A stretch of DNA of 64,000 bases from Cricetomys ansorgei. Lineage: Eukaryota; Chordata; Mammalia; Rodentia; Nesomyidae. Below, in pieces: positions 22,036 to 35,085 of this stretch. The DNA lies in assembly GCA_026225945.1 (NCBI GenBank), contig JAMJFZ010004031.1, positions 9,429,501 to 9,493,500 of the forward strand, read 5' to 3'. Within the stretch, counting starts at the first letter, position 1, and the number at the start of each line of letters is the position of its first letter. The notes under the pieces were generated by a model. It was given only the letters and a program-made list of their open reading frames with translations. It was not told where the DNA came from and ran no database searches. A program made the translations under genes and the position numbers.

Positions 22036-25000
22036 CTCAAAGTTTGAATTTTGATTCCTTTGGGAGCGTATGACCTGCCGTACCGCATGACTCCGGGCGG
22101 TGAGAGCTTGTAGCAGCTCCCAGCCAGCTTCAGTCGGTACCGTCTTTCAGAGAGCTGGGTTGTGGGGTTCCGTGGGTTAGCTACATTAAATATATTTCCA
22201 ACTTACACTGTTTTCACTTCTGATACGGTTACTGAGATGCATCTCCACCAAGAGCCTCTGCATTTCGTTAGAGCAGCAGCAGGGACCTTGGCGTGTCAGC
22301 ACATCCTTTGCTGAGGGTCTCGGTCACATTCAGTAGTTCTCAGACAAGCAAGTCAAGTAGGCTTTGGCATCTAACTTCCCACCTCTTGGATACTGTACTA
22401 GAGGCAGCCCGCTGATGATGAGTGAGCTCGCTGGGTCTCCTAAACGTTGAAGATACTGGGAACAAAAAGAATCCCACCATCCCACCCCACCCCCGACAAG
22501 CATGTAAATTCTGAGTAACTGAAAATTCACGGAAGCAAGCACCTAACTTGCAAAAGCAGTCAGCACTGACTAGAACTGTGTTTTCCAGGAGTGTGAGGAT
22601 GGACTGTAACAAGCCGTTGCAAACTGACCGTCTAGAAGCACGCCAGCCTGCATTGTACCTGGTGCTTGGGACTGTCAGTTTTTCGAAGGGCTTGTTTCCC
22701 CTAGACAAGATTTTCTTGTTCTCTTTCTTACCTTTTGGCTGGTAGCAATAGGATGGCACGTTGTTATTTTCCAAGTTGCCAAGATTAATGCTCATTTTCT
22801 GGTTAATTAGAATCTTTTAAATAAAAACACTCCAAGTTCAGACCATTGTTGTACTCATTACCATTTCTGTAGTATCTTCGCAGGCAGCTATTATGCAAGG
22901 CTGTGGCAATTTTAACACGGCCCTTTTATTCTGTTTGTCTTTAGTGAAGACTTGGTGCTCATTACTGGATTGTTTCCTGACAGCCCAGAATACTCCCCCA
23001 GACTCTTTTCCTGAACTGTGAGAAAATTTATTTTGCACAGAGGCCTTCCCAGATCAGGTAAGAGACTGCACTAGAAGACAATAAAACTTGGTGGATAAAA
23101 GCTCTTAACATGGAACCCTTCCTGCTAGGTCCTCAGATCTCCCTCATGCGTCAGCGTGCGAAGGCTTTTCCATCCTGCAAACGTTCAGTTTGGTGATGGG
23201 TGTTCCTACCCCTCTGTCTACTCTCTTCTGCATCAAGTGCCCTCAATAACATGTTTCAAGAGGTGATTTGTGTGTGGGGGGGGTCATTTGGACACATAAA
23301 CTACCAGGAAGTAACCATGTGACCATGGAGTAACCTACTCCATGTTTGGTAATTCATTGAAGTAACTTCAACTAAACTGAAAAACCATCTCGTGCTCAAA
23401 GTACTCTGCACACGAAGCAAAGAAAGATAAATTTTGAGTATTTCCTTGAATTCTCTACTAGTACATAGGTTTGAGTTGCACAAAGTCTGGCTGAATTGAA
23501 GTGGGACAGGCTTGAATTTGGCCTGCTCTTAAATTTGGTCTTTACCTGTCTCAATAGCAACAGTCTCCCATAGTGCTCTGGGCCTGGGTGTTCTTGAGTC
23601 TAAAGGTCCCCCCACTTATAGACCTCCCAATGGGCTGCCAGCTAGGGGTGAGCAGGGACAGCTGTGGCTCTGGAGTCCCCACTTTGGTCCTCTGTCAAGT
23701 AATAGCTCTCATGTCTTTGAGATGCTTTCAGAGTAGTCTATTTGAAAGTAAGCCGAAAGTCCCCTTGCTAAGGGAGGACAAGTGGCTGCTTGTCATATTC
23801 TGAGCAGTTCCAAAGTCTTGTCATCTCTCTTCAATTGCCTGCTCTCCTTCAGATTCCTTTGCTCAGTCCAAGGCTTCCAGAACTCTAGCATATGCTTTGT
23901 TCCATGTATTAAATGTAAAACCAACCAGGCAAACGAAAGTGTATTATCCTCCATCTCGCAGAGAGAATCTAGAACACCCAGGTCACACCTGCTCCTATGT
24001 AGTACATCTTATTTTTACGTGTATCTCCCCTTGAAAAACCTATAGATTCTCCTGGAGTCAATAAACTTTAACACTGAGGTGTGCCATGCACGGAGCTGAT
24101 TCCTGGCTGCTCAGGGGTACATGGTGTCCCCAGCCAGACCCTGGGCAAAAAATTCCTCTTTCTAAAGGCACCATTGGAAAGATGATGGTGGCAAGCAAGA
24201 AAGGTCCCATGGACCCTCTGGGTGGGAAAACAAAACAAAACAAAGCATATATAGCTTTTGGTCACATGGATGTCCAAGACCCTGGTAGCCCTTGTATTTC
24301 TCATTTAAATCCTGCTCTACTCGGTGTCCCCAATGCTTCAAATGGCTCCTGTGAATATGTAGAAATGAGCGTTCTTTGGAAACTCTTTGACAGTTCTCAT
24401 CAAAGGCCGATCTCTCTGTCCAAGGGCGAGTTTTATGAGAGGGAGAATAACAGGCAGCTAACCACATTTTATTCTTTGACATTCCAATTACATTAAGCAA
24501 GGCAGGCATTAGAGATCAATAGATGGGATGGTCCAGGGATGTGAGGGCAGAGAGGGGCGGGTCACTGAAGAGCTGGCCCAGGGTGGCCATGGGGCAGTGG
24601 TTGGTGCCTCTGAACAGAACTCACCCTCTGTGCACCTCGGCCTGAGGCTTCTAAAGCGCGGTCCCTTCATTACCTCCCCGCTGTCCCCTTCTGACAGTCT
24701 GAGCTCATCAATCTGGACCATTGCCTGGGCTGGAAAGACGGTTAACTAGGGTTCGGCTCCCCATTTCAAAAGGAGGTTTCTGTTTGTGGAAATAATAAAT
24801 GAGTGCACTCCCTACTCCTGGGCACTTTCCACTGAAGCCCGACTGGCCTCCAGCTCAGGCTCCATCAATCTATTTCCAACTTCACCAGCCCAGGTGCCCA
24901 CGGCGTTTGTCTTTTCTAGAGCAAACTAGCTGTGCGTTCCTTCTTTCTTTCACAGATGATTGACTATGGCATGGAGTTTAGTAGATTGGGGATCAAATAA

Positions 25001-27639
25001 ATGAGAATCATAAAAATCTCTTCCCTGGGGGCTAGGTTTTGATTATTTTGTTGACCCTAGAGCAAGACATGACCTTGGGACAAAAAAAAAAAAAAGAATC
25101 CACATATCCAAGGCCAGATGTTCCTGCCAGGACTGATTCAATTACATTTAAAGTAAAAAGGCAGGAAAAACACCTCCCCTCCCCCACCCGGAGAATTAGC
25201 ACATACCTGGTGGAAGAGAAACTGAGAGGAACTGTCATGGTGAAGGGCCTGATGATCCCTGGAAAAGGAGTGCCGATTTGGCTGTCTGGCTGGGGTTCTG
25301 GAGGACTCCCAGGAGCCACATCAGGGTTAGTTACATAAGTGCAGGGACAGAGGATTGCCTTCCCTGCAAAGATCTAAAAGCCTTGTAATTCAATTAGGAC
25401 CCAAATCTAGTGCTTTCTAAATGGGTGAACATCAAAGGAAAGAATGTAGAATTTAGCAGCCTATTCATAAACACTTTATTACCTGATCTGCTCTGAAAGT
25501 TTCTGTGTCCCAAGTGCCTGCTATGTGCCAAATGGCGGAAGGGGGAATGTGGTAGAAATAAAAGAATATGGTCAGGGTGGACAGAGTCTTGGTCACAAGT
25601 CTACTAACCATCTCTGTTTGCACGGGGAGCCAGCTCTCATTAACACCCCATTAGCATATTTAAAAGGTTAAACAGTGTTACCTGCTTCTCAGAGAGGCTG
25701 TTAGGAGTGTCTATGTGGCTGGCCATCTCCTTTCTTGAGGATCTCCTCTTCAGGCAGTGTTAAGTTCCAAAAGTGTTTGGTCCCTGAGAAGGGGCTGTTC
25801 TCACAGTCCATCTTGAATTCTTAGCAGATGTTGAAACAAGGGACCTTACATCTTCATTTGATTGGGCTCTGCACGTTATGCGACCGGCCCTTCTTTACGG
25901 ATCGTATGCCCTGGACTGAGGGTGAGTCATTCAGAACAAATCTGGGGGTGAAGCCAGGAGCTGTTCACGCATCTCCCAGAGATTTTGCCTTTCTAGTCAA
26001 GTCTGAGTCGCTCCTATAGCTCACAATGAACCCTCATAGAGGCTGCCTGTGGTTAAGGTACTGGGAGAGTCGCAGAAGGGAATGTGTGGAGTGGCGTTAC
26101 TCCTGCCGTCTGCTGGACCGAAACAGATGCTTGGCCCAACACGTACCAACGCAAGTGTCTCAGCCGTCAACCTTTGTAACGACCTGAAGGAGGCTGAGAA
26201 AACTCAGGAACTGAAAACAGCCATCTTGTATGGAGGGAGAAACAGAGAAGACCGATCTATAAGCCCACAAATACAAACAGACGCGCAGCGAGAGGCTGGG
26301 ATGAGGGAGCGTGGCTGTGCTGAGGGGCTATCGCAGAGTCTGGACAAGTTTCTTCCACTGTCTAGACCCCAGTGAGTTTGCAGCTTCATTTCCTGTTCCT
26401 CGTAGAATGCAGCTGCACTTCCTGCCCTTGAGTGTCTAGACCTTAGTGTTTCGCCCCCAACAAGTCCCAGTTTGTTTTCGGTTACGAGGCTTGAACCCAG
26501 AACTTCAAACACAGCGGTCGCCACTCAGCTCCACCTCTGCCCACTTTCTTACCCAACTGGTGTGTCGCTGCCTCACACTTTGTACCCTCTGGAGTTCCCG
26601 AGAACTGTGGCATTCCATTGGTGATGGGACAAATCAAGACAGACCATGGTTGTGGAAAGCGGCTGGTGCTTATTTAGAAACTACATTTATCAGGTAACAC
26701 CATTCAGCTTCTAATTTCCTAAGCTGGAACCCGAGGCGCACAGCAACCACTGCCACAAGTCATGTGTTTTAAAGTCGTTTAAAATGTTCGTGGCGAAGAT
26801 GCCACATTAATCATATAATTTGGGCTAATGTGAATATTTTTATAGGGTTATTAACATTTCAAAGATGTTAGAGCTGTTTTGGAATTTAAAATTAGATTTA
26901 TGGATTTGAGGAACACATAAAAAATTAATCTGATTTCTTCTGGTTTGAAACAGAGAATGAAAGAGTTGGAAGCAGCGGAGCTAGTGAATGGAATGGAAAA
27001 GGCAATTTAAAAGATAAGGAAAAAAAAAGGTAGGCTCTGGAGAACTTAGGGAAAGGCTGAGGTGACTGTCAAAAGCAAAAAGCTCAGACAACGGACGTGG
27101 GTGAAGTGCGGAGGGCACCAAGGGGACAGGGAAGGCTGCTTCTTGATGGCGTCTTTCCTTTCGTTTTTTACTAATTTTAAAAAATTCGTTCTTTCGGTCA
27201 CCCATTCGTTCTCTGGGGTTGCGGTGGTGTCTTCACAGAGGTTACTTCCAAGTAAGGTTAGGGAGATGAAAGAACTCCAAATTTGTATTCCCAGGGGGAC
27301 AGAGGACTGGAAGGATGCTCTGTAGCCAGCGTCCCCAGGCTAAGTGCTGCACCCTCATTGTCTCGCTTAGTCCTGGCCCGAGTCTGAGGCCAGAATGGTT
27401 TTCAGTGCTGACAGCAGGCAGGAAGACCAAGCAAAGGCTCACAGAGGACAGGAACAGCACCACATGTGACACCCCTAGGGGCATCCATATTTGGCTGCTG
27501 CCACGTGAGAGGGCATTCCCTGCTGTCAGAGCTTTTATTTTTCTTAGAGAACTTTCAAGTCCACTTTAAAATGTAAGCTGTGATTTTTTTAAAGCTAGGT
27601 CCATTTAAGAACTACCATAAGCAGTTGTGAAAGGATGTG
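22036..27639. other. 5.6 kb without recognised repeats or genes
   Basis: Unusually SINE-free for this window. No exon is recognised; the 151-codon minus-strand frame at 22340-22795 and the 136-codon plus frame at 24086-24496 have no family resemblance and no supporting context. Poly-A runs lie at 25081-25094. An AT-rich block at about 26760-26980 (attaatcatataatttgggc) looks like a candidate conserved non-coding element. Confidence 0.4.
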
Positions 27640-27800
27640 CTTATGATCCTACCATGGAATGGTTCATAATGCCAGGAGATTGGAAACCACTAAACGTCCG
27701 TCAGCAATGAGTAGATCAGTCGGTCCATCTTACAGAAGAGCCGCACGACCCAAATGAGCAGCAAACGGCCTCCTCCGCGTGTTGACGTAAAGCAAGCTTC
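27640..27800 (+). mobile_element. L1 fragment (post-ORF2 region)
   Basis: The phrase 'ggttcataatgccaggagat' followed by 'tggaaaccactaaacgtccg' and 'tcagcaatgagtagatcag' parallels the mammalian L1 3' segment downstream of the reverse transcriptase. It is short and heavily mutated. Confidence 0.55.
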
Positions 27801-28216
27801 ACGGCATCTGTGAAAAAGCTGGGTACAGTGCAGTGTGCACATCTTGTCACTGTGTACAGGAGGGCTACATATGGTCTACATGTATATCCAAACACGCATG
27901 TGCCTCTGTCTGCACAGGGACAGAGCATGTCTGAAAGCATACACACACGTATGTATTTAGGTGATAGGAGGATAAACTGGTAGCATTGCTTGCCCCCAGG
28001 ACAGGCACCTGTCTGCAACACTGTTATCCATTCCTGTTTTACTAAGCAGAAGCTTTGTGAAGGGCCTGCACGTCGTCGACCTCCCCCAGTTCTGAGCCTT
28101 GGTTATTTCTCTGAATGTCAGAAACAACCTCATGGCTTTTGGCAATACTGCCTTGTGGTAGGGATCTCTGAGTCTCGGGAGAGCTGACTCAACGTGCGCT
28201 CCTGCTCTTTCTGTCT
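27801..28216. other. Single-copy sequence, no gene seen
   Basis: Nothing recognised. It may include further decayed L1 sequence on the left side. Confidence 0.4.
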
Positions 28217-28335
28217 TCATTTTTTTTTTTTTAACAGAGTTTCCCTGTGTAGCCCAGGTTACCTCATGGATGTCTCTACTCTATTGTCCTAAAGGCTGGG
28301 ATAACGGGAGCAGGGGACCATGTCTAGTTGCCCTT
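28217..28335 (-). mobile_element. B1 SINE, heavily diverged
   Basis: T-run then 'agagtttccctgtgtagccc', 'ctaaaggctgggataacggg' and 'accatgtctagttgccc' give a decayed minus-strand B1. Confidence 0.65.
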
Positions 28336-28374
28336 GCTCTTCTTTTTCCTTCTTCCCTCCCTCCTTCTCTTCCT

Positions 28375-28442
<68 letters not shown>

Positions 28443-28503
28443 TTTTTTTCCTTCCTTCCTTCCTTCCCTTCTTTTTCCTCCTCCTCCTCCTCTTCTTCTT
28501 TTT
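28336..28503. repeat. (TTTC)n / (TTCC)n / (TCC)n pyrimidine tract
   Basis: About 168 bases of pure or nearly pure pyrimidine on the plus strand, including about 18 uninterrupted TTTC units (28367-28440), then TTCC, TCC and TTC units. Such mirror-type polypurine/polypyrimidine tracts can adopt triplex structure. The three overlapping Phe/Ser/Leu-rich frames here are translated repeat. Confidence 0.97.
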
Positions 28504-28506
28504 GAT

Positions 28507-28637
28507 TAGGTCTGTCTACATGGCTCTGGCTATCCCTGAACTCACTCTGTAGACCAGGCTGGCCTCAAATTCACAGAGCTCCACTTGCCTCTGCCTCCCA
28601 AGTGCTGGGATTAAAAGTGTTGCAGCACCATACCTGG
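28507..28637 (-). mobile_element. B1 SINE
   Basis: Minus-strand B1: 'tgaactcactctgtagacca', 'aattcacagagctccacttg', 'cccaagtgctgggattaaaa'. The pyrimidine tract to its left is probably its expanded A-tail. Confidence 0.92.
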
Positions 28638-31600
28638 CTTTGCTCTTCTTACTTTAACATGGATTTCAACCAAGTCAAGAATAATCTTGGAAATTTTGTT
28701 TAGCAGGGGCCTGCCCGGATGGATCCTGTGGGGATGGTTGAAGCCCAAGTTGCTCCCAGAGTAGGATTGCTGACTCTCGGGGATGTCCTGGCCTCTAAGA
28801 CAGCAGCATTCAATGGGGACAGACAGTCCTGTTATTTCAGAGGGTCTTATAAGGTTGGAAAAGTTTGTATATTTGATTCCAAGAGTCCTCAGTGGGGAGA
28901 GGAGGTAGGTTGTAGGGCAGCTGTTATTTTTACCTTTAGTTACTACTATCCCAGCAATAACCCTCTTAACCGCCTCACTTTCCCAGAAGGAGACTGGGAT
29001 GGGGGAAACCATGCATCTTAAAATGTGGATAAAGATGCAAGCATCAGACCACTACTCACACTCCTCGGGGTTGTTTCTGTTCCTAGAAGAAGATTCTGGT
29101 GGCCTACCGCTCTGTGTTGAAATCAGTCAGCCTGAACCTCAAAGCCAGCCACACATGACCCCCTCTCTGGGTTGGAAAGCAAGCCCATGTCTTCCCTTTA
29201 CCCTACCTTCGCTCAACACCCTCCTCTCATTCTCTGTAGTGAAAGAACTTAGCTTGCCTGGTAATTTACGTGATCCAGTTTGTTCCCCTCCTGGGTGCAA
29301 TGTATGATAATCGGGGATTGCCAACACATAATGGGCATCTCTTGATCTTCACTTGGTCAGAGGTTACAGGCCTGGGTTGCTGTCTGCTGCTTTCTGGTAT
29401 GGTTGAGATCTTCTCAGTGATTTGACACCTTGTAGACTGTCAAGATTCCAGGAGAAGCTGAATCCCAACTAATGAGACTTTGTAAAAAGATACTTTGGGG
29501 AGCTGTGGACAGGGTTAAAGGAACTGAGGTTAAATGGAGACTGAAGCACCTGGAGAGAAATGGCAGGGAGAAACCTCTTTAAACCCCGGGCCTGGAGCAG
29601 CAAAGGGGGTTGGCGTGAGAGCCTGAGCCAAGGAGGAGTCCACACACCCAAGGCAAGGCAGGATACAGCCCCGCCAAACCATGGAATGAAAGGGGGTGTT
29701 CCCACCTCTCTTTCACCCCATGCTTTGCTACTCTGCTACTGCCTCCCATTGGCCAAACCCAACTAAGAGTCAGTAAGCCACAGGGGACTCAGTAGGGGAG
29801 TTACAAGGAGAGCATCCTGGGGCAGCGAGAGGAACGACATGGCAGCAGATGGGCCAGGAGTCAGAGTGGCAGTGGAGATGAGCTCTCTTCCTAGAGACTG
29901 TCAGGGCATCCATGGGCTCATTACTGAAGCCAGAAGTATGGGGCACATGGATTCATTTGGGCTTATCGTGGGATGAGGCTGGGGTAAGACAAGGCTGTCA
30001 TTGTCCTGCCTTTTGAGTATGTACTATTGGCTGCCAGTCCCATTGAGGAATCTTTTCTCTTGCCCGTTCCTGTGAATAATCTACTTATCTTCTACTTTAA
30101 AAAAATTTTTTAATTCTTTTCCCCCATATTTTAAATTTTGAATTAATAATAATAATAAAAAAAAAGCCCTCAAGGTTGACAAGCATAGGATTGACGGTAA
30201 CCATGGCTTTTAGAAATCCCCGTTGTCCATTTAAATTTTAATGTTTCTATCATTTGTTCCTCAGTGTAAATTAACAGCCACGGCAGTGTGTGGGGTTTCT
30301 TTTCTAAAGTCGAGACTTTAAATTTAATTCAATAGCCGAGATTTACGGCACTTCTATATTTCACACGGCAGAATCAATAATGTGACTGAAGTGGAGAAGA
30401 TAAAAATTTATGGTATCTTGCAATTTAATGGTTGAAAAGATGCAATTGGAGAGATCATAAATTGTGAAGGAGTTTATGCTTCATTGCTCCTGATTCAGTT
30501 CTTGCTGTTGGGACTTGATTTGTGGCTATTCACAAGGTGTGATTAATGGTGTGATCGATGCTTGCTTCAGTGCAGTAAAGCAGTTGTAATGCTCTTCATT
30601 AGAATAAATAAAATAAATTGACTGAAGCTTTATAAAAACTGTGTAACATTTAAAATCTAAAATGTCAATTTTTTTTCCCCCCGTTACAATTTAGATTTCT
30701 TCAGGCAGCTCCCACCTACAGCACATCACTCATGGTCGTTCTTTTTGGGTATTATAGAAACCCGTGTGGGTTTGGGTTAGCTTTATGCAAAGCTCACTGA
30801 AGGGGAAAAGAAGAAGAGCTGAATAGGATCGCAGGAGCTGGGACATGGTGGCGGCCGTGCTCTGGCGTGCTCCTGACGTACATTTTATCCTTCTTAAACA
30901 CGCGGAGTTTAAAGAAATCAAGGCAGAAAATGACCCTTCTGTTCACCAATTTGTCACAAACGCGATAAAAGCGGGTCACGTACGTTTCTGAAGCAGGTGG
31001 GTATTCAGGTGTCTGGGTGGCAAGCGCCCACCCTTTAGAAAGCTTCGTCTTCGTGTCCAGCTGCTTCTGTGATTCGAAATAGGGAGGGGCAGGGGGTCTC
31101 CCTGGGCTTGGAGAGGATAAGGTGGATCTAAGTGCTGCCTCCAAGCCTGGCCAGGCACTGTTGCCTTGACACACATACGCCGAAATTCTTGCCAGCTGGG
31201 GAGTTTATTCAGTGCGTTTTAAAAACCGGCTAACTGCCTTTGCTTCCGTTTCAAACTCTGAAACTGACACTGCCAGTTAAAGCGAAGTTTTGGCACATTC
31301 TGAAGAGGGACATGACGGTAGAGATCTCTCTGCTCACTCCGTTTCATGTGACTAGTCAGCCTTTTTATTAAAATGCTAAAAGTCACCAGCCAGTGACCAA
31401 CTTGGCCTAATAGACTCAGAGGGCTGTAACTGACCTACGGGGATGCCAAGCCACCCGAAATCACAGACTGACGCCAGGCCTTGGATCTGGAAGGCCTCTG
31501 AAGAGTGTTTGTGCTACTCAAGGGGGTTCCATGAGGATGAATGTAGAAAGGTTGGGGATGTGGCTGTCCCTCAGTGTCAAGGCCTTAAAAGGGAGAAGAC

Positions 31601-32184
31601 TTGGGAGTACGCCTCCCCGTCATTTGCTTTTGATACCATATTGAAGTTCTATTCCTGTCACCCTGGCACTCTCCGGGAGGGTGAGGGTGGGGTGGGCCAT
31701 TTTTATTAGTTCTCAACTCTAAGGTATCCAGTCCACTGACTTCCTGGACTTTATTTCCTTGGAGACATCCTTCACTCAGTCTCTTCTTCAAAGTGATACA
31801 GTGTCTCGGTGATCTAACTTCCTAAAGCAAGTCACCTTGGGCCACCCTCAGTCGAATGAACGGCCTTCTGCATTGGCGTCTAGAAGCTAAACAGGAAAGG
31901 GAGCTGCACCGGACTTCTCCAGTGCTTACCGTAGGGCATCATTTCAGGGGGCGGGAACTTCCTGTTTCACTCATGCATGTGGGAGCTAGAGAACAAAGAC
32001 AAAAAAAAAGTCTCTGATTAAAAGAGACAAAGGACAGGCTGCGGGGAGTTTCATCTGAGCACGACAGAAGCCAAACTGCTTAGTTCTGCTCGAGGCTGAC
32101 TTCCTGAGGGTGCCAACTAACACACACCAGGCCGGAGACTCTGTAGATCCCTTGTGGGAGCCCCCGGAGGGGTGTGCTGTGTGT
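28638..32184. other. 3.5 kb single-copy, part possibly conserved
   Basis: No gene recognised. From about 30180 to 30700 the sequence is AT-rich, free of recognised repeats and rich in ATTA, AATAAA and AATTAA-type words (aatcaataatgtgac; gattaatggtgtgatcgatg), the look of a developmental conserved non-coding element. Frames of 133, 126 and 102 codons elsewhere in this stretch match nothing I know. Confidence 0.4.
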
Positions 32185-32440
32185 AACATGTGTGATAGTT
32201 GGTCTTGGTTGCCACCTTGGCTGGCAACCAAGAATTGGACAAATCACCCTTGTGTATCTGTGGGGACGTTTCCAGAGAGGTTTGACACATGGAACCATGG
32301 CTAGGAGAGAAAGACCTCACTGGGCGGCACCTTCCAAAACAAGAGACCCAGACTCTCCAGGCATCCTCCCGGCCTTCAGTACCCAAGAGAGGCTGTTGAG
32401 AAACCCATCTGCTTTGACTGAACAGCTGGTGGACTCTGTC
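32185..32440 (+). mobile_element. Diverged interspersed repeat with hairpin
   Basis: 'gatagttggtcttggttgcc' and later 'cactgggcggcaccttcc' resemble a common mammalian repeat of retroelement or DNA-transposon origin that I cannot name. Inside it is a perfect 11-bp inverted repeat, cttggttgcca and tggcaaccaag, separated by 7 bases (about 32204-32232). Confidence 0.4.
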
Positions 32441-32544
32441 TCTCCAGGCTGTAGACCACCATGGCTAGAATGTATGTCTCATCATGTAAGACAGTCTGAT
32501 AATCCCGGTTTATTTATTTACAAGATATTGTTTCTGTTTCTATA

Positions 32545-32605
32545 CTCGACATCTGGAACAATGGCTATCACCTACAGCAAGCGCTCAGTAAATGTTCTTT
32601 AATAA
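32545..32605 (+). mobile_element. MIR 3' end fragment
   Basis: 'catctggaacaatggctatc' followed by 'agcaagcgctcagtaaatgt' matches the conserved 3' end of MIR. Confidence 0.6.
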
Positions 32606-33255
32606 GGGAGAGGTAATAAATATATCGTCTTAAAGACCACGGGCAAACCCTGCAACTAGAAAAGTATCAAGGGCCATCATCACTGAAAGCCTTGAAAACA
32701 GACAAACTTGTTAAAGAGGGTATGAAGTAAACTGTATGGTGTGGGGAAAGCCTAAGTGTGTCTGTGTGCTCTAGGAATCATTGTACCAGTTTGGATGGCT
32801 TTGACCGGGTTTCTATGCAACAGATATAACAGTTTGGGGAACAAACAGGGTAAGAAATCCTAGTCATTTATTAGGAGAAAGGAGTACTGGGTTTAGGCAG
32901 GGAACTTCCAGATGCAGTATGAAAATAAGTAGGAACACTTGGCAAATTGGGGGAAATAGGTGGACTTCTCTAAGCCTGTCTTCTTACCAGTGCTGGGGGT
33001 GGGGTGGAATGGGGAAGGTGTTCCCTGAGGCCTCCTTCAGCTCTGTATTCTTCACTCTCCTGCCTGTTTCTAGAGCTACTTAACCCTGCTCTACTACACA
33101 AAGGCAGACTAAGTCCCTTTACTTGCCAAAGTACTGCTGACTATTGGCAAGTCTCTAGGCTGCCATGGTGGGTACTTAAAAATAGACAGAACTTCTTCCC
33201 GTGAGGCAGTAGCCACAGCCCTTCCTGGGGAGGCCTTGCTGGCCATTCTTGATCA
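32606..33255. other. Single-copy sequence, no gene seen
   Basis: No repeat or exon recognised. Confidence 0.45.
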
Positions 33256-33322
33256 CTCTGTCTGTGTCTGTGTCTGTGTCTGTGTCTATACCCATACCAA
33301 TACCTATACCGATACCTCCCCT
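33256..33322. repeat. (TGTCTG)n and (CCTATA)n microsatellites
   Basis: About five TGTCTG units followed directly by imperfect CCTATA/CCGATA hexamers. Both have a 6-base period, so the second may have arisen from the first by mutation. Confidence 0.9.
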
Positions 33323-34894
33323 TCTTCCTCTGACCCTGCTACCCCATCAAGAGCCTCTATCTTCCGCCTCAAGGCCCTTACCCAGCTCTTTGGACACAGT
33401 CAGGGGAGAGTCACTGCTGTTGGGTCCTCATGAATGGCGGAAGGGGCCGATGGCAGTGGAGGATGGCAGCAGCAGTATCTGACACAGGAGCTCAGAAAGG
33501 CAGGTGGGCATGTACCGCTCTTCCCGTGGACGTCTCCTACAGTGAGGTCTTTGTCTCCTGGTCACTACTCCATGTCAGTCCAGTCTGAAAACACCCCCAC
33601 AGACAGGCTGATGTGATAGGACCTAAGTCACTGCAACCCAGCCCAGGCCCAAAGCAAACTTTTCCAGGAGACTCTTGCTTCTCCTAGCCACAGACCTCCC
33701 ATTGCAGAACAGGATTTGAGTTCCACATTTGCAGGGTCTACTGAAGTATTTGGGACTTCTTTCCCCTACTCCTGAGTACTCCTTAGCCCTCAATTCAAGC
33801 CTCCATTTCTAGCAATAAAAAGAATCACCCATGTTTTGTTTTGAAGTTATCAAAGATGGCAGAGTCAGTTCTGACCTGGAGTCCTGGAAGTGCCCACCTC
33901 TCATTCGGGTCCAGGGTGGAGCTCCAGAGAGCCTGATGCTCTGCTTACTCCAGTACAGATGAGCATTAGGAAGAGGCTGTTTCTTCCTGGCTGGGGTCCC
34001 CCTTTCTGCCAGGCTTTGACAAACACAGTTGTTCCGAGGTAAAGAAATGCAATGCTCATTTGTGAAGGTACCTATTAGACCCATGAATGCTTAGGGATAG
34101 ACACCTTGGCCACCAGTCATCCCTGTCTCCCTTCTCTGCCCTTCCTTGTTGAATTTGGGTTATAGTTGCACTGAATGCTGGGGAAACAAGGACTTTGTGG
34201 AGAAAGAAGGTTTTCCACGTGCTTTCCTGTATGTGATACCTCAGCGGCTCCTAACAATTGGGCAGGCAGTCTCAGCTGGTTGATTAGACCCATTCAACAG
34301 ATGGAACGTCAGAGCTAGTCTGTGGCTCAGCGCTGGTAGCCCAGGCAGGCTATGGCTGGGTGGAGACCAGTGAACATCCCCGGATCACCCTTCCTTCACC
34401 TGGCTCCAACGTAGCTCTCTGTTAGAACCATCCTCTGACTTTGGAAGGGGAGGGGGGGCTTTCTGCAGGTTTGCAGACAGGGGTCCAGCCCCTGCTTTTT
34501 ACAGTTCAAAGTAATTCTTTAGAACGCATTTTTGCCGAAAAGCTTGAGCTCACTCTGGCACAAGTTGACCTCAAACTGCCACATTTTAATCAAGTGTTTC
34601 CTGAAAGAATATGTCAGTTCCTCTGAGATGAGGTCACAGTTCATGGTGAACACTGTCTTGCTTCCTTATAAATCCGTCACAACTTAGGAGACAATAAGAG
34701 GAAAAGAAAGAGGTTTTTCCCATTCAAACAGTCCCCTAACTGTTCCTACTTGGGTGATTTTGGCTTACCAAATTTCTATCCTGCTTCAATGCCCACATAC
34801 TCTTAGGTCAGAGTGACAGGTGCTGGTCCACCTTTGGGAGTGGCAGCAGGCTGTTCTTGTGATTTCTTTGTGGACAGGTGCAATAGAAGCCTTC
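33323..34894. other. Single-copy sequence, weak MIR trace
   Basis: No gene recognised. The piece at about 34280-34330 (cccattcaacagatggaacg) could be part of a minus-strand MIR. Confidence 0.4.
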
Positions 34895-35085
34895 TGTGCT
34901 GGAGATGGAGCTCAGCTGCAGAGAGTGAAGCCCTAAGCTCTATTCCCAACACTGTTAAACAGGATACGGTGTTGTATGCCTGTGACCTCAGCACTCAGCC
35001 CCGGAGGAGGCCAGGAGACCTGGGCTCAAGGTTATCCTTGGCTACATAGGGAGTTGAGGTCAGCTTGAGCCAGACACCCTATCTC
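34895..35085 (+). mobile_element. B4-type (ID_B1) SINE
   Basis: Sense-orientation ID-like head ('ctggagatggagctcagctg'; 'aagctctattcccaacactg') joined to a B1-like body ('tgtatgcctgtgacctcagc'; 'ggctacatagggagttgagg'), then an A/G-rich tail. The head-to-body order is diagnostic for the ID/B1 hybrid. Confidence 0.8.

Noticed and set aside
22340..22795. 151-codon minus-strand frame
   Set aside because: No recognised domain, no promoter or splice support, and not supported by any flanking gene-like context.
28270..28552. Phe/Ser/Leu-rich 'membrane-like' frames
   Set aside because: Translation of TTTC/TTCC repeat, open in three frames.
32174..32602. 142-codon plus-strand frame
   Set aside because: Lies partly in a diverged repeat and a MIR end; no family resemblance.
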